A DNA stretch of 64,000 nt from Sclerotinia nivalis (taxonomy: Eukaryota; Ascomycota; Leotiomycetes; Helotiales; Sclerotiniaceae): NCBI GenBank assembly GCA_029531795.1, contig JAPEIS010000009.1, positions 2,046,001 through 2,110,000 of the forward strand. The letters run 5' to 3'. The translations under genes were made by a program, and so were the position numbers. A model generated the notes under the pieces. That model had not been told where the DNA came from, ran no database searches, and worked only from the letters and a program-made list of their open reading frames with translations. Positions 54,294 to 64,000 of this stretch are shown piece after piece. Numbering within the stretch: position 1 is the first letter of the stretch; the number at the start of each line of letters is the position of its first letter.

Positions 54294-55499
54294 GGTTGGG
54301 ATGACCTATATGGCAGGGAGTGGGAATGCAAAGGACAACCTATTTACGACCTAGACTCAGACCAAGGATGGGATCAGGCCCAGGTTTGCTTACTTGCTTC
54401 TTACTTGTTTTATTCTTCCCTGTACCTACTTTTATACTTCTTTTAGTTCTGAACGCGCGTCAGCGATGCGCTTTTTTAATGATTCTTATGACTGGGTTGG
54501 GGATTTGAAGATTCGCGGATTAGATGGATTCTTCACGGGAGGGGATTTGGTTTTAGCTTGGATTAGATAGAAGTGTGTGGAAACTAATTTGTAATTAAAA
54601 CATACCATTTGAGATATCGATTCCATAGATTTGTCTTAAGTTGTGAGTTGTGAATTGTGGGCTCATTCGATTTCGGTGTGGTGGTCAGTGGTGGTCAGTG
54701 GTGGTCAGTGGTGGTCAGTGGTGAGTAGTGAGGAAATAGGTTGTTAACGATGCATGGTTAGAGAGAGTAAGAGAGGAAGAGTAGAAGAGATGAGAAGGGA
54801 CAGAAGGGACACCAAAGGTAGCAGATGCGCGTACATCTTGCACAATACCCCTCTTCATACAGCTTGGTTGGTTTATCATGGTTAACTACTCTTAAAAAAA
54901 TTGCAATACTGAAAATAAACCTACGGTAACTTTTGCTCTGATAGTTGGTCATCGAGTGGTGAGTTCATGAGTAGCAGACTATTTGATGGGTTTTCAGCAT
55001 GAGGTAATTCACAGCGCAAGCATGGAAAAGTTAGAGCATATCTTGGAGATATGATTTCGTGGAAAGGTTTTGAGATTGATTACTCTAATGCCAATCCGGA
55101 ACTAAATCTAAAGGCAAACCCAAATAGAGGATTCGAAAAGCAGGTCAAATCGTAAGTTTCAGGTCATTAATTCCAACCTCCAACCTCCAAAAAAATCCCA
55201 AACCCAAGGCGAAACTTCGATAGGAGATTAAATAGTAGAGTCCAATTCAAAATCCCGTGCGAAATCGCCAGGTTCGCCATCCTTCTTTTGTACCCATTTT
55301 TCCGTAAGCCGATGCCAGGAAGTAGAATTCGAACCGCAGAGGAAGGCCGGGCAGGAAAAGGTATTAAGACTTGAAGAAGCATGCCAAAAGAGAAAACAGT
55401 GCGGATAAATAATAAAACTCCTGCAATGAACTCTAAAAGACTCAGAAACAAGAACCCATCAATCGATCAATCTATTCTCCACCCTCACTCCTCATTAAA
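54294..55499. other. Region between Copia and Argonaute, no supported gene
   Basis: The first 60 bases can be read as a short coding-like tail (VVGMTYMAGSGNAKDN then stop near 54350), which may be the displaced end of the transporter gene or chance. Then a 10-bp tandem repeat at 54681-54720. Short frames on both strands (for example 55451-55167 minus) have no family character. Confidence 0.5.
54681..54720. repeat. Four copies of GTGGTCAGTG
   Basis: Exact head-to-tail 10-bp units at 54681, 54691, 54701 and 54711, with partial units on both sides. Confidence 0.95.
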
Positions 55500-58400
55500 T
55501 CACCCTAAAGATAAAACATCGAACGCCAACAACCTCGCTGCACTGTCCCCAGTAGGAATGCGAATCCCCCCATTTGAAGCAGGATACATGTAGCAGCGGA
55601 GACGATTGCACAAGATATCTGCATAGAGTGCGGGGGTGCAGACAGAGAGAGCAACTGTAGCGCGCGAGCCTGTGTGGCAGATTTTGTTGGTCTAGAAATT
55701 TGTGTTAGCGATCATTTGGCAGAAGGGTTGTGTGGATTTTGCTGTCAGCCAGATCGGGGACTTACGATTTCTTGGAGCTCCTCTACCGTGTATTTACTCT
55801 CGTTCTTAATGATGACATAGTGAGACGATCGAGCTGTTCCAAGTGGACTGTGGTGATTTTGCAGATAGAAACTAGTGCGATTTGGATTGACTATTTCTTT
55901 ATCCACAACCAACCCAGCTGGACAGTTGATATCATTATGTAGTTTGGAGATTTCTGGATAAAACCGTGTATGATGTCTCTTTCCAACTACCAAGACCGTG
56001 ATTAGAGGGTTCCACGTCTCGATTACGTTGTTCCCAGGGTCCCATTCCATCCAGATCGGTTTGAATCTCTCGCATGCAGCTTTAATTTGTGGCAATTCTT
56101 CATCGTGCACCATTCCGTACTGAGATTCACTGACTCCATCACGGTAGAACATTATATGTCCTGGAGCTGATCCGGAAAATGAGAAATAATCCTTCAAGCG
56201 GTCAACCACCATATCTTCCAGGTTCGCAATGTACTATTGGCCGGATATTAGCACTCGTCAACTAGGGGACAAGGATGCTTGAGCATATTTTTACCTCCGT
56301 GTTACTATCTTGCAAGCGCGCTGAAGCAAGGTAGTGTATTTTCTGTTGATCTACCGTTGCTACAACTCCCGCCATGGATGGACAACCATCGTCACCGGCT
56401 TTAGGATGCGTAACATCAGCACCCATGATCATGGTGTCGGGCTTCAATCCCATGCCGCATCACCCTTCAAACAATGATTGGTTCCTCCCAGCTTGTAGTT
56501 AATCTTCAAACTGGATTACCAATTAGCAGACATTAAGATTATAGAAGGTGCGGAGTACTCACGCAAGATCACCTAAAACTCTACCATCTTGATACTTCCA
56601 GACGCAATCATCACTAATACAAGTAGATGGCACGCCTTTGATACAGTCTGCCCACCACTTTATGTCGGAGCAGGTGGCAGGATCCTTATTCTTTCTGTTG
56701 GGAAGAATAAACACGAGAAGTGATGGTTCCTTCATGTGATTTTTCTTGGCCAATGACACAAAAACGATATTCAATACCCGCTCGACATAATCACGACGTT
56801 GCTTACCCTCATCTTCTTTATTGATTTTCGGGTTTTGCTTCGGGCGAATGAGCTTGACATCCTCTTGCAGAATACAGGATCCCTCAGTCATAACCTTGTA
56901 ATCTATCAGAGCACCTCGAAGCTTCTCTCCGAAATCATTCACTTTGACATGTCTCTGTCCCACGTTAATGATGCACAAGCTGTTATCAGTTGAGGGCTGC
57001 TCAAGAAATCCATGACCCTACTTTGCGACGGTTTTGAGATCCCAATTGGCCTTTGAATTTCCTGGCACAGAAATGCTTCCTCCAAACAAAATGGTAGGCT
57101 ATCCCAGTAATTTAACAATGTTTAGCACGGTAAACCGGTTCTCTATTTCGAGACCAAAGACCTGTTAAGTGTTAGTAGCCCATTATTGAAATTCAAAGGT
57201 GCACCTACCGAATAATTTGGACCTTCGGCTCCCAAAATTCCGAGGGGTTTCTTTGCTGATTCATGAATCACTCCCTGGTTAACACAAGGCTTTCTCTGAG
57301 CGCTTTTGAGAAGTCCTTCAGTCAAATCCCCGTCGTTAGTATCGCTGACAGATTGCCCGCTGGCAATAAATATGCTATCAGCAGGATACCAGATCTCATC
57401 TCCTTCCTTGCGACTCCCAACATTGATACAATACGCGTCTGGAAATATACAAAATCCCGCATGTACTACATAGAAACCCGTTTGTAAGCCAAGCATTTCA
57501 CATCACTCTCATTGTAAATACCTGTATTCATATGTTTCCAAACTGTAGTCCTGACTGGAGGCGGGTCTCCATCTTTTGCTTTTGGTAGGAACCATGTAGC
57601 ATCAGCCCGAAAATCACTGATGTCGCAGATAGCTCGTTGCTTCTGGTTGTTTGCAAATGTCACTTTGACTCCTCTCAATTTGGCCATTAAAGTCTTCTTA
57701 TCCGCTTACCTCTGTACCGCTGCCGTCGCTGGCGTCGTCTTGTCGATGTATCTGGAAATCCATTCGTGGGCACTTACTCTGGGGAGAAATGCTGTTGCTG
57801 TCGTATTGACATTCATGAACAAAGAACGATTACCAGGGCGCATAGAACTGAAAAATCCGGTCTTGATATTGTAGAGGATCGGTCCTGAAGGAACTCTTTC
57901 TTTCTGCAGTCTCTTTTTGTACGCTTGGCTAGGAGACGCTACTGGATAGAACTTGGTTCAGATTTTTCCACCTGCAAAGCTGCTCATATAGATCTTCTGC
58001 CAAGATATTATGTTAAGAGCTTTCAGATCTTCGTCCGGGACATAACCCTGCTTTGCATTTTGATTGAGATAATCTTGTAGCTCCGAAAGATTGACAGGCC
58101 CATCATACTCGATGGAGATTGTCATATCGCTCGGAGGGTTACCTGGACGTGGGGTGAGTGGATGACTTTTCTTGATGAGCGACCCGACAGCATCCCCACT
58201 TTCTTTGTAGAGCTTTCCAACCGAAATAATGTGCAATGAGTAGTTAGTTGCATAGTGGGCCGCCGCAGGTGGATGAACATTGAACATGGTTTCCATCATG
58301 GTTCGTTTGAGACTTGCTTTGGTAACATCCCTACCCTGGATTTGACCAAATATAGCATGGTACCTTCGGAGATCGATGTTCTTGCCCTTGATACCAACTT

Positions 58401-59097
58401 TGAAGAGATTAGCTTTGATTTTCATGCCATTGGTGTTGACTGAATCATCAAATTTCTCGAAATTCAAAGCAGCACTCTCCGCCCATCTTTTGTGATTCGC
58501 TTTCTTCTCTTCTCTACGCCTAACCATCTCTTGTTTTTGCGCTTCCTGGGAACCAAGATCCAAACTTGACATAAATTGGATCACATTGGCTGAATAATAC
58601 CCAAGTTGTGTACCGCCAACATTCCCAGGAGTTGTGGGATTAGGTGTTGAGATGCCAGATGTCAGAGGACGAGCTGTCGGAAGAGCAGTCGAAGTACCAG
58701 ATGCTAAAGACTTAGACGACGGTGACTGTGCATTGAGCTTCCCTTGCTCCTTTTCGCTTTCGAACTTCAGATATGAATCCTGCCTCATTTTCGCAGGTCC
58801 GTACTTCCTGGGAGTGAACTGCTCAAACAAATGGGGAGTTCTCGGATCCAACATGCATTCCGTCCCGGAATGCCACCCATGGCCACATTTTCCACAAATA
58901 TTGAATTTTATCTGGGTTTTTTTGTGCTCCGGGCAGTCAATCGGTTCATGAGATTCCTCGCAGAAATCGCATTTCAATGGATCGCTTTGCTTGGGCCAGG
59001 GATTAACATCGGGATCCAATGAGCAAGTTCGAGTTCGACGATGCGGTGGCCTTCTAGCCGCGCATGCGGCACAATTGCGCTCAATTGCGATGACCAT
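55500..59097 (-). pseudogene. Argonaute (QDE2-like) with N-terminal zinc knuckles, inactivated
   Basis: Six exons on the minus strand: 59097-57522, 57465-57209, 57161-56563, 56510-56295, 56233-55766, 55691-55500. The five introns are 47-74 bp with GT/AG ends, and several have CTAAC/CTAAT-like branch sites. N terminus: knuckles CX2CX3HX4C (C43, C46, H50, C55) and CX2CX4HX4C (C68, C71, H76, C81), then a Ser/Thr/Pro linker, the ArgoN domain from about residue 218, linker 1, PAZ, MID (LCIINVGQRH) and PIWI. Slicer residues are all present: Asp in GADVTHP (56415-56417), Glu just before intron 4, Asp in FYRDG (56138-56140), His in SSHYV (55820-55822). Breaks: in-frame stops at 57958-57960 (TGA), 57706-57708 (TAA), 57099-57101 and 57018-57020 (both TAG), plus a one-base shift between 56509 and 56453. 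Each stop could come from a single C-to-T change. Argonautes load small RNAs and silence matching transcripts; this copy should make no full-length protein unless the breaks are sequencing errors. Confidence 0.88.
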
Positions 59098-60241
59098 ACT
59101 TTTCGATGAAAAAATAAAGTTTGAGTGGAAGCAGAGTTTGAGAATGAGAGACCAGACCAAGAAGTGAAAGGAGAAACTTGGAAATGTGCCTGAACACTGA
59201 TGATGATCTTTTGCCAAGGGAATATTCACGTTTTTATACCAATTTCTCTTGAAAGATTATCTACATCGGAAAACATGTTTTGCTGAAATTGCATCACATG
59301 CTTGGCTCATGTTTGTTAGCCGTTTGCTTGACTGATCTTGCGAGTGGCACTCAAAGTACCCCAAACCATCAGGTTGTGAGAACGTGTTGCACGACACTTC
59401 GTGACAATCATGTTTGTCTCTTGATATTCATTCCAGCAAAGAACATCTACTATCACGTGGCAATAAGCAACCGTTAGACTGGCGTTGAGATATCCGTCCA
59501 CAAAGTTTAAATGTTGGTTGCGAGCATTTGGTAAGGCATGACCGATGCGTTAGTATGCTTGCAAGAAGAATTTAGTGCTTGCAAAATTGAGACGCGCTAG
59601 GAATTGCGGGGTTTGTGTCCAAATTTACGACGGTTTGTTCTCTCCCCCTTAGATGAACCCGCAAATTTCCATAAGCGATGCGAAATCATTGCACCACCCA
59701 TTTCTCTAACAACATGACTTCATTCAATTAATATAATCTACTTGCAGTAATATGTACTTTAAGTATACATAAGGTACAATTAATCGGACTACGAAAGGAT
59801 CAAATGATTCACGAACTGGCTTCGGCTTCATCACGGCTATGGCGTATATCAGCGCAGAAAAGTCTTCAAAGTACTCATAACGAAATGTAAAATTGCCGCG
59901 AAGTAAAACGGCGCAATGATTTCTTCATGCCACTGGCATAGATATCTTTAATGAGCCTGGTCTTTATGTAAGATACACCGCTGTACCAGTGCTTCCTCTA
60001 GAGCCTACACATCCTAACTCTGGCAATTATAACGAAAATACGCAGTAACTGTCTGAGAGCTGACTCCATTCTCCATGTCTAACATACCCACAGGAAGAAT
60101 AATCATCTTTCCAAGGAACTTTGCGTTTATTCGGTACACTTTTACTCTCATATTTACGACTTACACCTCCCCAATACTCTCCTTTAGTCTAGCACCCAAT
60201 ACTCTCCTTTAGTCTAGCACCCAATATCACGACTCTTCCAT
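59098..60241. other. Intergenic, upstream of Argonaute
   Basis: The frame of Argonaute exon 1 is open for another 44 codons (to 59229) with an in-frame ATG, but the hydrophobic stretch there does not look like Argonaute. A 25-bp direct duplication CCAATACTCTCCTTTAGTCT(AGCAC) lies at 60171-60195 and 60196-60220. No other gene seen. Confidence 0.55.
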
Positions 60242-60530
60242 TGTGAAAGAGGTAGGTCGAGATACGTGCGTCCCGATAGCACGCTGCGAGGGGGAAAAGG
60301 ATACGAACTGATCAGACTACATTGTATAAACTTCGAATAGTAGAACTAATGGGATTTAACAATGGGTTGGAATTGTATACAGTGGGTATATAAAAAGACT
60401 AATGAAAAACGATTGATTATTCTAGAAGGGAAGGTGAAGTTTTCTTTTTATATTTAACTACGAAGAATCATGTGACCTAATGCCCATGAACTAGCTACGT
60501 ATGTGGCCCAAGTAATCCAACTTTCTCACA
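60242..60530 (+). repeat. Solo LTR-like repeat, 289 bp, TGTGA/TCACA ends (copy 2)
   Basis: Near-identical partner of 15281-15568 with 4-bp flanks CCAT (60238-60241, 60531-60534). TGTGAAAGAGG start, CTTTCTCACA end, no ORF. It lies outside the AT-rich block, so the family also enters host DNA. Confidence 0.85.
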
Positions 60531-63500
60531 CCATGAGTCAAGATGAATTCGAATAGAGATGAATTTCGTCTTTACAATAACATCCTTGGGCGTTCCGCTC
60601 ACCCACAAGACTTCAAAGTCTAAACCTTGGATGTCCATAGACGTTGAGACTGGAAACAAGGATCATAGGAGTTGCAAGATCTTGTGCGGAATCCGGTCAA
60701 CAACCTACATATAATCATGAATCAAACAAGACAAAATTTTGTATTTTTAAAGCTGCGGATATGTTACCGTGGACTTTCTTGTTTAACCTCGGGAATATAA
60801 TTTGGTATAGTGAGACTTCCGGTTTCCATTTCCCGCAAATCTGCAACGAAGATCTACATGGAAATAGATAGCCGGTAATATATTCATATGATGACTTTCA
60901 ATTTGACGATTAAGCTTTACAAAACGGAAAAGTGAACATGCCGCTACGATAAAGAAGCGGAATAAGAATTGATGACATCTATGTCACCATGTGGTAGATC
61001 TGGCGTATTAATTTTCAAGGCGGAATTAGAGTTCATCGTAAGGTTTACTTGACCTCCCATGACACCTGCATTCGACACTACATCTTGCAAGCGGAAAATT
61101 ATTTAACCCCTATCTTGACTCGTTTGACAGCCGACCAATTCCGCGGTCAACAGCGTCGGAATCTCATTTTATGAGTGGCCAAAAATATATCGGAAGGCAA
61201 CAATGAGACACCAGTCAACGTTATCATGTTCCAACACCAACAGCAAATCCGAAACTGCATTCGGTTACCATTGATACTCAGGGTCAAGACGGAAGCTAGA
61301 AAATTCTGGATGCTTTGACAAGTGCGATTCTCGAGTCAGTCAATCCGAGCAACAAACCCATACCGAAAGAATAAATATATGAATAAAAAAATATTCAAAT
61401 GGAATATTTTCATTCGTCCGGACAATTATCATAAATGTCAAACGGTTTTTTCTCACTAACATTCGAATCAAACAAGAACACAACTCTTTCTCCCAGCGGA
61501 AAAGCCTTTTACAATGAATCAAGATGCAATGCGTAAGCATATGAACACCTTTCCCATCCGTCCTGTCCCAACTCGACTCCCTGATTACCCGATCCTTAAA
61601 CGCATCGTGGAACGAATTAAAATATTCGTAAACCAGAAAGCCACGTTGTTGAATATTTTGAGTTTGTGCTTGATTGACGCTTGCATGCATATTCTAGAAT
61701 ATCTTCATCTTTGAATACCGGCATCCTTGAGATTTCTATACCTTGGCAACATCCTTAACTCACATCTTGGGATTGACATCATTGATTTGTTCCCCTTGTC
61801 CTTTTGTCCCCGCAGAGGCACCGAGCCGCAATATAAATTTTTTTTTTTGGCAGCCGTCACAATCGTGAACCTTATTTCATCTTGAATCTTTGATATTACG
61901 TTACCCCTTTCGAATATGAGCTCCCATAAAGCACAGCTCGGTTTAAAGGTATTAGTAATCGTCTTCATCTTTCGACTTTTGACACATCTCCGTCCGGGCG
62001 GGCGATCGGGAAGAAAAGAGACCCAAATTGCCAACTTCAAATCTAGTCGGTCATTTTTTTTGGTATGCCCCACTTGAAAAACTCCTGCGCCCTCGCGAGA
62101 CCGGGACATTCATCTCTCTTCTCAAAGCGAGGAACCTCCCGTTTTGGATTTTGGTACATGACTACATTGCATGTGACTTAGATTTGTTGGGTGAAAAATC
62201 TCTGCATTGACCCAGGAGAATTCCGTTACCCAAGTGGAGCAATGCAATACAACAGTAAAAGGAAATGTCTTCAACGATGGATTCCAGGAAGCAGGCTCCG
62301 AGCTGCATGTGACTTTTTATCTAGGACCAAAATTTCGAAATGTGGATATATTTCTTCGGCTTGATTTTCTTCTCATGCTGACTTTGCATAAGATATGTGC
62401 GATTGCACACACTGTGCACACTGCCACACTAGTGACACTACATCACAAGAACCTCGGAACAAAGCGTGTGACATGCATGGAGGGGTATTCCAAAAGAATA
62501 AAGTGGGTTGTCCCACCAACAGTCAACAAGTGATTGCCAGCGATAAGCATCTAGATCTTGAGAGATCACGGTGAAATAGATGAAAATACCCACCCAAGGA
62601 CAAGGAAGGAAGGTCTAAGAACCACACGTTGAGAAAAATGGAGAGGGTCGGGTTTGTGCTCCAGAAAATTTGAAAAGAAGCTCCAGTTTACGAAAATTGG
62701 ATTAACGAAGCGAGTTTGAGATCTGTGGAAAAATTGGGTTGATCATCTGGAGAATTGGAGCTGATCGCTTGTCCAGCTGGGGAATTCTTATTGTTGGGGC
62801 TTCAGATTCTGACATTCGGGGGATCCAGGTTATCGAGACATTAATGCCTATCAGAATTGATGATGGGTGATGAATGGGGATGCCGAAATTCTTCGCATAT
62901 CACAAGCTGTCAGCCTTGTGCTACGAATTATATTTTTAAAGAGATTTGAGTGGATGGATTTACGATTGGCTAAGAATCATGACCGTTGGTTTCATACATA
63001 TTCTACTCGGTGGAAGATAGTAATGGGTCTCGGAGATAATCATGCAGCCTGCAGGTTTTGAAGATTACCGCCTCCTTCATTTTACCGAAGATGAAATAAA
63101 TTGAACGAGCATAGCCAAAATACCCTGAATATCATCTCCACTTGACTCAATCATTAACCACTGCCTAATGCAACATTAACACAAAAATTCTACCCATTTT
63201 TCGGTATCTAAAATCTGCATCTGCATATGGGCGGAACTCCACTTTGTGAAAATTATCATCCCTAAGCTTGCTCGTAAATAGTTACATGTTCGTTGGACGT
63301 TGGTGCTGGCAAATATCATCGACGCATCCACCTATTGTCCTCTCAACCACCCAGCTGGCACACACATACGAGCACCAGAGCTCTTTTGAGAAACCATACC
63401 GTCTGTGTACTCCAGCCCTACCAGCTCACAAGCAATCAAACATGCATTGTCCCTGACCATCTTTTTCTTTCAATGCGCCGTCTCTGCTATTTACCACTAA

Positions 63501-64000
63501 GTGGACCTCTTTCTGCAAAAAAGTAGTAAGAAAATGAAAAATCATCTTGACGGCCCTATTAATTATCGATTTTATGTAATCATTGTATTTTGCCAGACTT
63601 GCGAGTAGGTACTACTTTAGGAACATTAGTTATTCATGACGACTCTGTCCCTTATACTTACTTGATGAAAATACAGTGGATAAACACACATCTACGATCC
63701 CCTTCTTCTTTTGCTATAGTAATGAACACCGGCGATTCAGATCTGGAGCGAAACTATACTACATTGTATATCGGAATCCTTCAAATAGCAAGCCGGTTTT
63801 TTCTAAATTTTCTACAGAGTAGTTCAATGAAAAGAAGAAAAAAGGACTTTTCATGTGATTATTCCAGAACATCGAATCCTCTATGGGCATAGTAGTGGTA
63901 ATCTAGAGTCTTGGAAATTGATGCATCGCTTGATTCCGTCACTACTGCTACCGGCGCTACTGTGTAAGATTCTTTCGCGGCGTACCGGCGTCGGTATTCA
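60531..64000. other. Balanced-composition DNA without a supported gene
   Basis: About 3.5 kb with only short frames on both strands (longest about 134 codons at 62109-61705 minus; others 108 and 116). None shows a domain, a spliced continuation or codon bias that I can defend. A T10 run is at 61840-61849. It could hold a non-coding transcript or the ends of genes outside the window, but I see no evidence for either. Confidence 0.5.

Noticed and set aside
57958..59229. Argonaute exon 1 as a complete separate 423-aa gene
   Set aside because: The domain continues in the same frame through the stop into linker 1 and PAZ. The first 44 codons are also unlike the rest, so the ATG at 59097 is preferred.
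61340..62533. ORFs of 108-134 codons in the right end
   Set aside because: No family signature, no splice partner, overlapping frames on both strands. Chance frames in moderate-GC DNA are sufficient.

Overview
The window looks like nuclear DNA of a filamentous ascomycete (Pezizomycotina; Leotiomycetes is my best guess, held weakly). The supporting signs are short introns of 47-74 bp with CTAAC/CTAAT-like branch sites, Tad1-type LINE and chromodomain Gypsy elements, transition-type decay resembling repeat-induced point mutation (RIP), a fungal YeeE/YedE-type sulfur transporter gene and a QDE2-like Argonaute. It is a bipartite piece of genome: about 45 kb of AT-rich nested transposons on the left, then a more balanced 19 kb with two recognisable host genes, one of them broken.

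Left block (1-28,881). A decayed Gypsy element (D; inner part 14,235-26,972, left end beyond the window) contains a Gypsy element A (305-14,229, target duplication ATAGT), a full Gypsy element B (16,011-23,142, duplication GTATT) and a solo 288-bp LTR (15,281-15,568). Element A itself received two LINE insertions in its left LTR (682-6,533 and 6,550-7,777) and a solo D-type LTR (12,296-12,580). A carries an intact Cys-rich/coiled-coil ORF (7,996-8,511) on the strand opposite to its ruined gag-pol. D sits in a second, heavily mutated A copy (A2, 26,973-28,713), which also holds a 104-bp miniature element, a solo B LTR and a solo 213-bp LTR with several hairpins.

Middle block (28,882-45,414). 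Gypsy G (29,036-44,516) is nested around Gypsy C (30,981-37,872, duplication CAATT). Both lie in a degenerate minisatellite-like AT tract, followed by a solo A-type LTR (44,966-45,409, duplication GGAAC).

Right block (45,415-64,000). A two-exon membrane transporter gene (47,131-48,439) is followed at once by an intact, apparently very young Copia element (48,516-54,288; equal-length 530-bp LTRs with no difference seen, one 1,396-aa ORF, duplication GCTGT, and a primer site matching the anticodon arm of initiator tRNA-Met). Next is an Argonaute gene on the minus strand (59,097-55,500). It has two N-terminal zinc knuckles and all four slicer residues but four in-frame stops and one frameshift, so it is read as a pseudogene. 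The last 3.4 kb hold one solo LTR and no gene I can support.

How the parts relate: the transposon layers record repeated insertion and RIP-like decay. The Argonaute, normally part of transposon silencing (quelling), is disabled here, while a few kb away a Copia element is intact and unmutated. That pairing is suggestive but not proof of cause.
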